NCBI GenBank assembly: GCA_016271365.2
Contig: CM057454.1
Coordinates: 694,043,501-694,107,500, forward strand
DNA length: 64,000 bases
Source of the DNA: Neoceratodus forsteri
Taxonomy: Eukaryota; Chordata; Ceratodontiformes; Ceratodontidae
Reading direction: 5' to 3'
Positions within the stretch are counted from its first letter, which is position 1; each line of letters starts with the position of its first letter. The translations under genes and the position numbers were made by a program. Below are positions 11,400 to 23,215 of the stretch, in pieces. A model generated the notes under the pieces. It was not told where the DNA came from and ran no database searches. It saw nothing but the letters and a program-made list of their open reading frames with translations.

Positions 11400-11829
11400 T
11401 TTTATTTTATGTAATTGCTAGGCAGCATTTTCATACCATAGTAATTATATAAAATAAAACAGCAATGAGGCCTGGTCAGGACTTGGGATGAAGAACTGTC
11501 AGCATCATGGTGGCAGAACACTTCAGCTGCTGAAACGTTTTCTTTTTTGTTGCCAGCCAAGAGGAAAAGTCAAATAATGTTAGGCAAGGTTTCTTTTTTT
11601 TAAAACATCCACTTACCACCGATGCCAAGTGATGGTGTTGGCTAAGTGTATGCCACTGTATGAGGCAAGAGCTGAGTCAGGTGCATGCGTGGAATGAGGG
11701 AAACCCAGCGTATGTTCACAGTTATAACCTGCGGGTTATAATGATGAATTAGAACTGTGTTCCTCTATGGGAGAAAACCCTCCTCAGTTATTATTAACAC
11801 ATTTTAATTCAAAAAAGTACTATAGTAGC

Positions 11830-12064
11830 AAGAGTAGGGGACTTTTCCTGGTGTCCTGTCCATTATTCCCCTTCCCACAAAACTGGTTTATGCAATTGTC
11901 CAAGGTGGTATGTACGTGTTGATGTGTAAAATGGCTGCCACTACACATTCAGTCACTTTGCTACCAGTCTAGCACTACTTGTAAAGTGCATTGGAATACA
12001 ATGTGTATGAAAAATGCTATATTAATGCTGATTCTTCTTCTTCCTCTTCCTCTTCCTCCTCCTC
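11830..12064 (+). repeat. 3' half of tRNA-derived SINE (copy C) with (TTC)n
   Basis: The body GCAATTGTCCAAGGTGGTAT...AAAATGGCTGCCACTA matches the 3' body of SINE copy B (37085-37460, reverse strand). It continues into TGTAAAGTGCATTGG...AAAAATGCTATATTAATGC, the L2-like 3' tail that many vertebrate SINEs share with a partner LINE. A (TTC)n/(TCC)n tract at 12029-12064 follows. Confidence 0.65.
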
Positions 12065-12074
12065 ATCAATGAGG

Positions 12075-12417
12075 ATTGTCTAATAGGGATAGACTAAGGG
12101 AGCTTGGTTTGTATTCCTTATAATACTGGAGATATCGTGGAGATATGCATCTGATTTACAAGGCATGTAGAACTCCTGATTTGTGGGAATGTTTGGGATT
12201 AACAACAAGATCTAGTTTAATTACAAATCGGGGTCATCAGTATCAGTTAAAAGGAGATAAATATAATAGGAACTTGAGAGGGTCTTGGTTTTCACAACGA
12301 ACAGTGGATCAATGGAACAATCTGACTAGTCAGGTAGTTTCCAGTGAAACCATGAATGAGTTTAAAACCACTCTAGATAAATATAGAAGTAGTTATCCAT
12401 ATGATTTGAGGTTGTAA
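12075..12417 (+). pseudogene. CR1/L2-type LINE ORF2 C-terminus
   Basis: The frame reads DRLRELGLYSL (stop) YWRYRGDMHLIYKA, then TNRGHQYQL, FSQRTVDQWNNL and FKTTLDKY. This is the family's conserved C-terminal sequence (RRYRGD, TRGH, RVV..WN.LP, FK..LD). It ends at the natural stop at 12415-12417. One internal stop is present near 12118. Confidence 0.75.
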
Positions 12418-12730
12418 ATGGTGCAGGATGTCAATGACCTTTTGGCTAATGTTCCTGATAGTTTCCTATGTTTCCTATCACAACAGGACACATATGTAAC
12501 ACTTGCAAAAGTTAAGAAAATGATAAAGATGGTAAATGTAGATAAAGCAATTGTATCTGATGGAATGCACCCAGCAATTCTGAAGGCACTAGCTAAGGAA
12601 CTATTCATACCTTTTACAAGCATATTCAATAAGTTGATTATAACTGCATGTTTTACTGATAGCTGAAGAATGCCCATGGGGCACCAATATTCAAGAATGT
12701 CACTAAAATGGAACCCATGACCTATTAGCA
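12418..12730 (+). pseudogene. CR1-type LINE RT N-terminal scrap
   Basis: The frame contains VKKMIKMVNVDKAIVSDGMH and PAILKALAKEL, the CR1 sequence leading to RT (normally KA.GPDGIHP..LK.LA.EL). It stops at 12664. It follows directly on the C-terminus of another copy, so the order C-terminus then RT start shows two separate fragments. Downstream 12731-13200 is open on the plus strand for 136 codons, but no domain was recognised. Confidence 0.6.
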
Positions 12731-13489
12731 AGTCAGCATGAAGTCAATACCGGAAAACTGCTCAAGATAAGAAAAGAAGCAATAGAGTTGTTGATCTCTT
12801 ACAAAAAAGCAAGTTGGTCTCACGGACTCAGGATGAAATCAGTAAGGGGAAATCATGCCAAATATATGGCATTATATCTTTTTAAAAAGTTACCCAAAGA
12901 AATAAATGTAGGAAAGCTTGTGAATGTTATATACAGTATCATGACGTCAATCAAGCATGCGAGTAGAGATGCTGCAAATTTAAAGTTCGCTGGAAAAGCA
13001 AAGCAGCAGAAATTTGCCTTTGTAAAGCTACCTGAAGTTTCTGCAGACACAAGGAATTTCAGCTTCTCTAAAACTGTGATGTTCTTACAGCAAAGTAGCA
13101 GTTTTTTTTTCAAGGAAGTGGCCATTTTACTAGTGAATCTTTATCAATTCACCATCAAAAAGCAACTTTTCCAGTCAAAACCTTGTGAATCAAATTAATT
13201 CGCACCTTGCAAATTCTGCAGAATTTGCAAATTAACTCTTGAAGTGAATTTCAGCTATTTTGTCCATCATTACATGTGATAATGGGTTCACAGGATGCTA
13301 ATTAATAAACTATAAAACTCAGAGGCTGGATTTTCAGCCTTGCATTGGGGACATGCAACTCAATCATCCTGCATTTCCTGAAGCTTGCAGCCATAAGTCT
13401 GACCACCAAAAAGTTGGTCTAACTCATATGTGTATCTGCTAAGTCGTGCTGGAAATTGGAACCCCTACAATGATGCATGCAAGTTTTTT

Positions 13490-13887
13490 TTGTTGTTTTT
13501 TTTAAGGAAGGGGATATGGAGTTCTCGTTATGTTGAGCCAATTCCATCGGATGAGGGACATGTGACCCACGAGTTTTCTAATTTTTTTTTAAGCTGGTAG
13601 ACCTTGGTTTGGAGTCTGGATACCACATGGCACTGGGACACCAATAGCAGACAGTGTCCCAGCCCAGTCAGAAAAGGGGCTTTTCCTGTGGGCATGGGGA
13701 GGGGAGAAAGAGAAACAGAACTGAAAAATGCCTACCATGGGACTTATTTATTTTATGAGGAAGGGGGGTTTGGGATTACTCAGAGGATGGTTGTTTGCCT
13801 GGGAAGTTCCCACATGGTTGGGCCCATGGCCTTGAGTTGTTTTGTGTAACCCAGATGGGCACTGAGAGCTGCCTGCTTTTCCTGGTA
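13490..13887 (+). repeat. Unclassified ~1-kb repeat, left part (copy 1)
   Basis: This part matches the reverse complement of 22840-23215 throughout, for example TAGACCTTGGTTTGGAG, AATGCCTACCATGGGACTTA and GGCCTTGAGTTGTTTTGTGT. The match breaks exactly at 13887, where an L2 copy begins, and resumes at 16383. Confidence 0.8.
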
Positions 13888-16382
13888 ATCGACGATGAAC
13901 TCTGGCATTTTGGTCAAGACTTCCTCCAGTTAATGATTTCACTTGGCTTCACACAGGTTATTTCCTCCTCAGCCCATATTGGTGGTCATTCATTGGATTT
14001 GGTGTTCCTTCTGGGGATGGAGATATCTGACTTGGTGGTGGAACCAGTCAGATGGTCGGACCATCAGGCCATTGGGTTCAGTTTTGAGGCCACCCCTAGT
14101 AGGTCAGCCCCTATGGAAATGGTCCAGTACCACCTTTAAGGGGTGTTTCCCCGGATGACCTGATGGCTGTGCAGGACCTATCGGGCTTACTGAGAGATTG
14201 CATGGATCTAGGAGAGCTGGTACTTGCCTATAATAAAGCGGTGGCAGAGGCCCTGGATTCTACTGCTCCTGTTCATGTTCATCCTCTCACTCTTCGCTCC
14301 AGGTCTCCTTGGTTTGATGAGACTCTGAGGGAGTTGAGGAGAGTTGGACGAATGTTGGAGAGGTGCTGGCAGAGGTTGGGTCTGGATAGTGACAAACTTA
14401 GCTTGATGGACCACTATGTGGTCTATCAATCCATAAATTCTCATGAGAAGGCAGAATTCCTGTCCAGAGAGATTGCAGCTGCACAGAACAGACCAGCTCA
14501 GCTCTTCTGGACTGTGGACAGATTGTGCAATCCAATCTGTCTTCAGCCCAGAAGAGCCTTTTCTCAAGAACGGTGTGAGGAGTTTGCTCTATTCTTTGCA
14601 GGTAAGTTTGTCAAAATCAGATCTGATGTCTGCTTGACCCTCTCCAGTGGGAGTTGTGATGGTCGGCAGGAGATGTCGGACACTCAGTTTGTGTGGTCTG
14701 ACTTCAGCCTCCTCACAATCAATGACATTGTGATGATCATCCAATCACTGTGTCCGACCAACTGTGGTTTGGACCTGGGCCCCACATGTCTCTTAGTGGG
14801 TTGTGTGGATAAAATTGTCCCAGTCCTTGCTGAGATAGTCTGGAGGTCCTTGGAGAGGGGGATTTTTCCAGGTCATCTTAAGGAGGCTGTGGTTCAGCCT
14901 CTTCTTAAGAAGTCATCCTTGGACCTGGACTGTCTGGCAAATTACAGGCCTGTGTCTAACTTACCCTTTGTGGGTAAAGTTATTGAGAAGGTGGTTGCAT
15001 TGCAGTTGGATGAGCATCTGACCAACAACAATGTCTATGATTATCTCCAGTCTGGATTTAGGAAAAGGCATAGTATCGAGACAGCACTTGTTTGGGTACT
15101 AACTGACCTCCTAATAGCGAAAGATCGAAGGACCTGTTCCATCTTGGTCCTTCTTGATCTCTCTGCAACATTTGACACTGTGGACCATGGTGTGCTACTG
15201 GAACATTTGCAATCTATCTGTGGACTGTCTGATACAGTCCTCAGGTGGTTTCGATCTTACCTCGAGGGTAGGACTCAGAGGGTGGTGTCCGGGATTTTTT
15301 CCTCTGCATCAGTCTCCCTATCCTGCGGGGTACCACAGGGTTCCATTTTGGCACCCATGTTGTTTGCAGTGTATATGCTACTGTTAGAAGTGATCATTAG
15401 GCAGTACAGTTTGGGTTTTCATTGCTATGCAGATAATAACCAGCTGTACATGTCCTTTGTGCCTGGCCAGGATGCTGCCATTTTGGTCTTTAGCAACTGT
15501 CTTGCCGAAATCCAAGACTGGATGAATGTGAGTTGGCTGCGGTTGAACCCGGAAAAAACTGAGGTGTTGGTTGTGGACCAGGCTCACTGGGAGGCGGGTT
15601 TGTTAGCTGGATCTCCCTCGGGCTTATGGCTTGGGGGTGTCCTGCTGACTACCTCAGACCGGGTGCGGAATCTGGGCGCTGTATTTGATAACTGTCTGAC
15701 ATTAAAATCTCAGGTGTCAGTGGTTGTCAAAACATCTTTTTACCACCTGAGGAACATCTCCCGGGTGAAGCACCTGATTCCTCCAGGTGATCTTCCAACT
15801 TTGGTCTACGCCTTCGTTACCTCATGCCTTGACTACTGCAATGCCCTTTACCTTGGACTACTGGGGGCTGAAATTTGCCACCTACAGCTAGTGCACAATG
15901 CGGCAGCTAGGCTGTTGATTGGTTCTTCTAGGTCCAGTCATATAATGCCTGTGCTCTACGGACTGCACTGGCTGCCAGTTTGCTGGCGAATCACCTTCAA
16001 GGTCGGTTTGCTGACCTATAAAGCCCTACACAATCAGGGACCTGCTTACCTGAAAGAGCTCCTTTGTCCCTACTGTCCCCCTGCTCTCTCCAATCACTGA
16101 CGAGGGATTGCTAGAGATTCCCAGGGTTTACTTAAAAACTTCAGGGGCAAGATCTTTTAGTTTCATGGCCCCAACTCTGAGGAATTCTCTACCTCATCAG
16201 GTGTGAAATTGCTCAACTGTCCAAAGTTTTAAAGGAGCTTTGAAAACATACCTTTTTAGTAAAGCCTATAATGATTTCTGAATATTTTAATGTTGTTTTA
16301 GCTATTTATTGTTTTATGTAATATTGTATAGGTGCCTTGGTTTAAGAAAGGTGCCTTATATAAAAAAAGAGTGATTTGATTT
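13888..16382 (+). pseudogene. L2-clade LINE, 5'-truncated, EN end to 3' tail
   Basis: The EN C-terminus (GHSLDLVFLLGME, then WSDHQA) occupies 13888-14139. A single frameshift near 14137 separates it from an open 645-codon frame at 14163-16100. That frame carries RT: VSNLPFVGKVIEK, SGFRKRHSIETAL, LLDLSATFDTVDH (motif A), CGVPQGSILAPMLF (motif B), YADNNQLYMS (motif C) and RLNPEKTEVLVVD. The L2 C-terminus follows: DYCNALYLGL, LQLVHNAAARLL and PVLYGLHWLPVCWRITFKV. The second catalytic Asp of motif C is Asn, so the long frame is still inactive. The tail is a short (GATTT) repeat near 16372-16382. It lies inside the ~1-kb repeat; the copy at 22192-23215 is the empty site. Confidence 0.9.
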
Positions 16383-17040
16383 GATAGTCATTCAGGGAGA
16401 GATATAATGAGGTAGAAGGGGGATTGGAGAAAGCCCCATTCTCACAGACAGAACACACTTTTCTGGGAGGGTTACCCAATCCAGGCCCTGGGGACCCATT
16501 TGGGGGGCCAGGCCACTGGGTGTACAGTTCAAGGTGTTGTCTGGAAAATGTACCTGCTGGGGCAACAGGATGGACTATAAGTAACTGTATATCAAAAAAT
16601 GAAAAAATAAGTAAATAAATGTGTATATAATACCAGCAGGTGCTTTAGCAAGGAGCTTGATGGCCTGAGGATCAGGTGGCCGGGGTGTCATTAAGCAGGT
16701 GCAATAGACGGGTTATATATAAAAAAAAAAAAAAAAAAGCAAAAGAGAGCAGAGCAATGTTGTTTTACCTGACTGCCCCCGGGAATCGGTAGCCCGACCC
16801 AAGGGGCCAAAATGCGAGGCAGTTCAAAAAATAGTTTTTTTATTAATTAAATGCAGGGATTCCCTTACCTAGGCAGTAGAGTGTCAGACAGCAGCTGAAG
16901 GGTGTCGGAGAATCTGGGCAGGCGGGCTTGAAGGGTCTGACCACACTGGAGGTGGTCCCCTCTCTGGGAGTGGGGATGGGTGAGCAGCAATTGGGTTTGG
17001 GGCTGGGAGAGCTGGGGGGGTGGACAATGAGGGGTTGTTT
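16383..17040 (+). repeat. Unclassified ~1-kb repeat, right part (copy 1)
   Basis: This continues the repeat of 13490-13887 after the L2 insertion and matches the reverse complement of 22192-22835. Conserved blocks include a TATATATAAAA-like box at about 16713, GTTGTTTTACCTGACTG, CCCGACCCAAGGGGCC, AATGCAGGGAT and CTGGGAGAGCTGGGGGGGTG. A promoter-like box followed by conserved sequence upstream of the gag frame suggests, as inference only, a leader of the YR retrotransposon. Confidence 0.7.
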
Positions 17041-17184
17041 TGTTGGGCACAGAACGGGTAGGTGGAAAGAGTAGCCACAGCACCAGGCTTGGCCAGTAGG
17101 GTCAAAAAGGGATAGGATAAACAGCAAGGATTTGGAGTTTGCTAAATAATATTTTTGTGATTATAGCAGCAAGTGTCTGATACC

Positions 17185-18190
17185 ATGGCACTCAGAAAAC
17201 CACCGGCATCAGCTACCAGTACGCAGGAGAGGGAGGAAGCAGCAGTTCTGATTGGGAAGATGACCCAACTGATTGATATAGCGCAGAAGAGAGAAGAGGA
17301 GGAAGAGGCAGCCCAGAAGAGGAAAGAGTCAATTGGACCAAGGGACAAGGGCAGGGGTGGAAAGCACCCAAGAGAGGCTGTTCCAGAGCCAGGACTAGAG
17401 CCCCTGCAGGAGCCTACTCCCGAGCCATGGGAACCAGACACAAGAGCAGGTAAGGTGGCAAGGGATTTGACCAACAAAGGGAATTTAAAAGACTATCTGG
17501 AAGGCATCCTAGGGGATATGGCCAAAAAGGGTCTAGACACAATGGAGAAGGTATTAGCAGAGCTAAAGAAACAGAAAGGGGAGAAAATGGGTGACGGAGG
17601 CTGAGGGAAGAGGTCCAAAAAATTGTACGGTTGCCCCCCAGATTTTTCCTTAGGGGACCATGTACCATTGTCCATTAAGGACAAACCATGCAGGGAAGAA
17701 TATGTGGATATTTTTGGCCTGGTGGATAAAGAAATGGCCAAAAAATATGAACTGAAGTAATCATTGGAGGTGTCCGAGATGGCTGTAGCGCTGGCTGTAG
17801 TGGGTCACAAGAGGAGGAAGCCACATATAAAGGTAAAAACCTGGATACATGCCAGGCTGGCTTCTAGATATTCAGCATAATACTGCTAAAGAAGCAGCCA
17901 GAACTGGGCATCCCTTTGTTAACTTACACTGCCATCATAAGGGATGCATATCAGGAGCAGAAGGGTTATGGGTGGCTAAAATACGATGAGGCATTCCTCC
18001 AAAGGATGGCAGCAAAAGATGATTTGAGATGGGATTGCACACACTCAGAGCTATGGGTCAGGATGTTGTCAGGGCAATTCAGCAGGGGGTCAGAAGGAAG
18101 GAAGAAGAGTACAGAGAACCCGGTGGACAAAACGTGCTGGGGTTACAATAGTGCTTCATTCACCTGAAACAATTGTAAATTCTGACGTGT
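17185..18190 (+). pseudogene. YR retrotransposon ORF1 (gag-like), element 1
   Basis: The start chosen is ATG 17185 (MALRKPPAS), which aligns with MHSRKTPVS of element 2. The first 140 codons are open, rich in Lys and Glu, and probably coiled coil, ending at 17604. Further frames carry blocks shared with element 2: DFSLGDHVP, EEYVDIFGLVDKEMAKKY, then PVLTYTAII-like and GYGWLKYDEAF (about 17916-18000), WDCTHSELWVR, and CWGYNSASF, the start of the CWxFN...C..RH.C..C zinc-binding block. Multiple frameshifts and a degraded knuckle show decay. Confidence 0.75.
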
Positions 18191-18499
18191 GATCAAAATG
18201 TGCTGGGCAGCACCTGTTTTCAAAATGCAGATCCAATGGGGAAAGGGGAGGGGGGACAACAAGTCACAGACCGGTCCTTTCGAGGAGGTCAGGGGGGTGG
18301 AAGGGGCATGCAGGGTATAGCAGGAGGGGCAGAGGGTCTGGTAACAGGGGTGGGTACAATTCCAACTATAGCTGGAACTGAGGGAGAGGGGAAGAAGCGA
18401 GGGAGGAGGGGTTTTCTGCTAGTGGAAACACCCATAAAGGTTCAGGTGGTGGAGGATTGCATGGATGTCTATCCTGACAAGAAAGGGGGTTAATGCTGT

Positions 18500-19260
18500 G
18501 GGAGTGATTTGGGGGGATTGCTAGCCTTCCACGGGGTACAGAGAGGGATAAGGGCTAGAAATTTGGGCTCAGTAAAGGGGAAGGAGGACATTGTGTAGAG
18601 ACAGATTCAGAAGGAGTGTGAGGTGGACAGGGTGGAGGGACTATTTAAGGAACCACTGTGTCGTGAGTTTTGGGTTTCTCCTCTGGGAATAGTGCCGAAA
18701 AAGCAACCAAGTGAGTATCGCCTGATACATCAGTCATACCCAGATGGGGAGTCGATCAATGATGACATTCCCAATGAAATGCTTGTAATGTCATACTCCT
18801 CACTGGATCTGTTGCTTAATTTGATAAGGGTGGTACAGGGGGCATATCTGGCAAAGACAGATATAGAGTCCACCTTAGGTTGTTACCAGTGAGACTAGGG
18901 GACTAGGATTTGTTGGGATTCAAGTTTGAAAGGGTTTCAATTTTGACAAGGCTATGCCCATGGGCTGTTCAGTAGTATGCTCCACATTTAAGGGTTTTAG
19001 CTCATGGGTGCAGTGTGTATTCAAGCACAGATATGGCCACAGGAGGGTGGTGCACTCTTTAGATGATTTCCGACTGATTGGGGGGAGCCGTGGCATGGTG
19101 AGGGGCAATTTGGAGGATTTTAAGGGCATGTGTCAAGAGACAGGCATACTGCTAGTGGCAGGTAAAACTAAAGGCCCTGCCAAGACTTTGGAGTTCCTGG
19201 GGGTAGAGGTAGACACAAAACGGTAGTGTTTTTGGTTGCCCACCAACAAGGTGAGAAAGT
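18500..19260 (+). pseudogene. YR retrotransposon reverse transcriptase, element 1
   Basis: The frame includes FWVSPLGIVPKK, YRLIHQSYPDG, INDDIPNEM, YLAKTDIESTL (motif A), then MPMGCSVVCSTFKGFSSWVQ (motif B). HSLDDFRLIGG (motif C, normally HYLDDFLLIG) and KTLEFLGVEVDT follow. These are the signature blocks of DIRS/Ngaro RT. Frames change between 18892 and 18954 and again after 19226. Motif C keeps the Asp pair, but the preceding Tyr is Ser. Confidence 0.85.
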
Positions 19261-19283
19261 TCAAGGGCCTATTGAGGTAGGTC

Positions 19284-19780
19284 ATGGGGAGAAGACGGGT
19301 GCCTCTGGCATTAGTTCAGCAACTGCTGTGGCACCTTAACTTTGCCTATAAGGCAATAAGCCCAGGGCAGGCATTTATGAGGAGGTTGGCAAGGGCAATG
19401 GAAAAAGCTAAGTTGCTGTATCATGAAGTGGACATTAGCAAGGGCATAACACAGGACTTGGCCATCTGGGGCACCTTCTTGACAGACTATAATGGGTGAC
19501 CTTCTGGCAGGAGGAATGGGTAGACAGTGCTGACATGGAGCTATACACCGATACCTCAGGGGCCTTGGGGCAAGGGGCCTATTTCAAGGGGCAATGGATA
19601 TCGCAGTCATGGCTGGACAGCTGGAGGATTGCTGGGCTATTGAAGGATATCACTCTTCTGGAGATTTTTTCAAAGCTAGGCATGTAAAAGGGGTCAGAAA
19701 TCATGACGCTGACAGTCTTTCCCATCTTCAGTTGGGCAGGTTCTGGACATTGTCCCCACAAGCAGAGATAGTGAAAACTT
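19284..19780 (+). pseudogene. YR retrotransposon RNase H domain, element 1, internally deleted
   Basis: Blocks are VPLALVQQLLWHLNFAYKAI, then MELYTDTSGALGQGAYFKGQ (catalytic Asp), then KDITLLEIF. Next comes KARHVKGVRNHDADSLSHLQ in another frame. Compared with element 2 (46131-46760), about 60 residues between LLEIF and KARH are missing, including the block holding WYDN. The domain has therefore lost part of its active site. Confidence 0.75.
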
Positions 19781-19784
19781 GGGT

Positions 19785-20692
19785 TCTTAACAGCTATGGG
19801 AGATTGGGTGGCAAAAGCCCGAATGTTGTACTGTAACTCCTGGTTAGCCCACACACTGAGGGCATACGAAGGAGCGTGTGAGGCCTTCCAGGAGTTTAGA
19901 CTGCAGCAGGGCAGGGTGGTAAGTATGCCCACCATGGAAGAGTAGGTAATGAGATATATGGTGGATAGGTGGGATAAAGGGATGGCATATTCCACTATGG
20001 GGGTTCAGCTCACTGGGATAGGCTGGGCATGTGGATCTAGGGGGTGGCAACAGCCTAACAAGGCTAAGAGGGTCAGATGCATTCTGTTGGGATAGCAGAA
20101 GGGCCAAGGGCCACAAGTGGACATTAGGAAACCTATCATGGGAGAAATTCTGGGGAAGCTTTTGGAAGTCCTGAGGGCTGTATGCATTTCTGCCAATGAG
20201 GCATGTCATGTTTGGGCTGTGTTCACAATCATGGTAAAGGGGACATTCAGGGTCAGCATGGTTATGGCAAAGAGCAAAGCCGACTTAGGGGGTCTCCAGG
20301 TGGAGGATGTCTCATTTTAGGGGGAGAGGGTGGTGAATTGGCTCTGATGGTCAAAGATGGACCAGTTGAGCCATGGGGGCATAAGTGGTGATCTGGCGGG
20401 ATATGGTTAATAAGGGGTGCTCAGTAAGGGAGATGGAGGAATACGGACACATCCGATTGGGCAGGAGGGGTCTGTGGTTCTGGCATGGGAATGGGGTGGT
20501 AGTCATAGCATACCAGCTAGGTGGGGTCCTGAAGAAAAGCCTGGGTTTTATAGGGCTGGACCTCAAGAAATTTATCCCCCATTCTTTTAGGATCAGGGCA
20601 GCTTTGGGGTGGAAGCAAGGGGAGAGTCGGAGGAGGAAATTAAGAACCTCGGGAGATGGTGGTCTGGTTGCTATAAGAGGTATGTGAGGAAC
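19785..20692 (+). pseudogene. YR retrotransposon tyrosine recombinase, element 1
   Basis: The translation (several frames) shows NSWLAHTLRAYEGACEAFQE, a SAM-like N-terminal domain, and MRYMVDRWDKGMAYSTMGVQ. It continues with VDIRKPIMGEILGKLLEVLR (the D-x-R-x-P-I block), IPHSFRIRAA (HxxR box) and CYKRYV (the catalytic Tyr region) at about 20670-20692. The same blocks recur in element 2 at 46800-47126, 49914-50227 and 51060-51310. In-frame stops make it inactive. The CR1 at 20697 follows the Tyr block directly. Confidence 0.8.
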
Positions 20693-20696
20693 TTTA

Positions 20697-22190
20697 CTTA
20701 AGAAAGGGTTCTGAAAAAGCTCCTAAAACTGAAGGTGGACCAAGCAATGGGGCCTGATGGGATTCACCCCAGAATTCTAAAAGAGTTAAGGATAGAACTA
20801 GGGACACCACTGACTACTCTTTTTAACAAATCATGGGATGATGATGTCGTAGCTGAGGACTGGACGAGGGTGGATGTGATTCTCCTTCACAAAACAAGAC
20901 ACAAGACAGGAGCAAGACAGAGGCTGGAAACTACAGACCTGTCAGGCTGATCTCTGTGGTAGGAAAAATGATGAAATCACTTCTGAAGGAAAGAACTGTT
21001 GAGTACTTAGAGGCCAGTGAGGCATAGGACCCAAGGCAGCATGGATTCACAACGGGAAGGTCATGTCAGATGAATCTAATCGATTTCTTTGACTGGGTGA
21101 CCAAAGTAGTAAACCAGGGAGGGGCTGTGGACATGGCCTACCTAGACTTTAGCAAGACATTTGACACAGTCTCACACAAAAGATTAATAAACAAATTAGC
21201 CAGCCTTGGAGTGGGTTCTAGGGTAGTAGTCTGGGTAAAACATTGGCTGGACAACAGGACACAGAAGGAAATAATAAATGGAGTCCACTCTGAAGAATGG
21301 GGGGTTACTAGTGGAGTACTGCAGGATTCAATACTGGGTCCAGTACTTTATAATGTCTTTATAAGTGACATTGCAGAGGGATTGGAAGGAAAAGTATGCC
21401 TCTTTGCAGTTGGCACAAAGATCTGCAACAGAATCGATACACAAGGGGGCATGGAAAGGATGAGAAGGGATTTGGCAAAGTTGGAGAAATGGTCAGAAGT
21501 ATGGCAGCTTGGATTCAAAGCAAAGAAGTACAAAATAATGCACCTGGGAAACAAGAACCCAAAGGAAGAGTACACAGTAGGGTGGGGGAGGTAATAACAA
21601 CAACAAAAATAGAAAGGGGCCTTGGGGTAATCAGATGACCTTAAGGTTAGCAAGCAATGTGAGAAGGCAGTAGGGAGGGCTGGGGATATACTGGGATGCA
21701 TAGGGAGAGGCATCAGCAGCAGAGAACAGGACATTGTTATCCCTCTGTACAGACAGTTGGTGAGACCCCATCTGGAGTACTGCAACCAGTTCTGGAGACC
21801 CCATCTCTGCAAGACATAGACAGGATGGAGGCAGTCCAGATGAGGGCAACTAAAATGGTGCACGGTCTGCAAGAGAAGCCATACGAAGAAACTAAAGGAG
21901 CTAAATATGTATACCCTTGAGGAAAGGAGGGAGAGGGGGGACATAATAGAAACTTTTAAGTACAGCAGTGGAATCAACAAAGTCCAAGAGGATAGCATCT
22001 TTCAGAAAAAGAGATGTGCAAGAACAAGGGGACACAATTTGAAGATGGGGGGGATGGCTCAGGGGCAATGTGAGGGAGTATTTTTTCACAGAGAGGGTGG
22101 TGGATGCATGGAACTGCCTTCCTGAGGAGGTTGTGGGGTACAAAACTGTGGGAGAATTCAAGAATGCATGGGACAGACATAAGGCAAAAG
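20697..22190 (+). pseudogene. CR1 LINE copy a, RT to C-terminus
   Basis: The copy starts in the pre-RT block (VLKKLLKLKVDQAMGPDGIH). RT follows with YLDFSKTFDTVSHKRLINKL, then FISDIAEGLEGKVCLFAVGT. Motif C reads FAVG in place of FADD, so the catalytic Asp pair is gone. The end carries LEERRERGDIIETFK, RVVDAWNCLPEEVV and EFKNAWDRHKAK. The CR1 3' UTR and (TATGTTTC)n tail are absent: the copy stops at about 22190, where the inverted ~1-kb repeat begins. Confidence 0.85.
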
Positions 22191-22191
22191 G

Positions 22192-23215
22192 AAACCCCCC
22201 CTCATTGTCCACCCCCCCAGCTCTCCCAGCCCCAAACTGAATTGCTGCCCACCCCCCTCCCACTCCCCGGGGGGGACCACCTGCAGTGCAGTCAGACCCT
22301 TTGAGCCCGCCTGCCCAGATTATCTGCCACCCTTCAGCTGCTGTCTGCCACGCTACTGCCAAGGTAAGGATATCCCTGCATTTAAGTGATAAAAAAACTA
22401 TTTCTTGAACTGCCTCGCAATTAGGCCCCTTGGGTCGGGCTACCAATTCATCCCTTGTGGCCCAGTCAGGTAAAACAACTTTGCTCTGCTTCTCTTTTTT
22501 CTTTTTATATAACCTGCCTATTGAGCTTGCTCAGTGCACCACCACCACTTGGCCCCTCAGACCATCCAGCCCTCTTGCTAAAACACCTGCTGGTATTACA
22601 TACACATTTTTTTTTCATTTTTTGATATACAGTTACTCATAATCCATCCTGTCGTCCCCAGCAGGTACATTTTCCAGACAACACCTTGAACCGTACACAC
22701 AGTGGCCTGGCCCCCTGAATGGATCCCCAGGGCCTACATCAGGTAACCCTCCCAGAAAAGTGTGTTCCATCTGAAGGTATGGGGTTTTGCCCAGTCCCCC
22801 TTCTACCTTGTTATGTCTCTCCCTGAATGACTACCAGGAAAAGCAGGCCACTCTGTGTGCCTGTCGTGGTTACACAAAACAACTCAGGGCCATGGGCCCA
22901 ACCACATGGGAACTTCCCAGGCAAGCAACCTTCCTCTGAGTAATCCCAAAACCTCTTTCCTCATAAAATAAATAAGTCCCATGGTAGGCATTTTTCAGTT
23001 CTATTTCTCTATCCCCCTTCCCAAGACCACAGGAAAAGCAGCTTTTCAGACTGGACTGAGACACTGCATGCTATTGGGGTGCCAGCACCATGTGGTATCT
23101 AGGCTCCAAACCAAGGCCTACCAGCCTAAAACAAAACAAGAAACCTACTGGGTCACATGTCCCCCTTCTGGTGGAATTAGCTCAACATAACGAGAATCCC
23201 ATATCCCATTCCTTA
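22192..23215 (-). repeat. Unclassified ~1-kb repeat, inverted copy 2
   Basis: This is the reverse complement of 13490-13887 plus 16383-17040, without the 2.5-kb L2. It therefore preserves the L2 empty site (GTCATTCAGG next to CTTTTCCTGGTA, near 22827-22850). It has no recognised coding block. Its presence on the opposite strand inside element 1 suggests a separate nested insertion. Confidence 0.8.

Noticed and set aside
12788..13198. 136-codon plus-strand frame downstream of a CR1 scrap
   Set aside because: No RT or C-terminal LINE block recognised and no splice context supported; a chance open frame is as likely.
21348..21998. 216-codon open frame on the minus strand
   Set aside because: Antisense of the CR1 a RT and C-terminal region, which has recognisable protein blocks on the plus strand.
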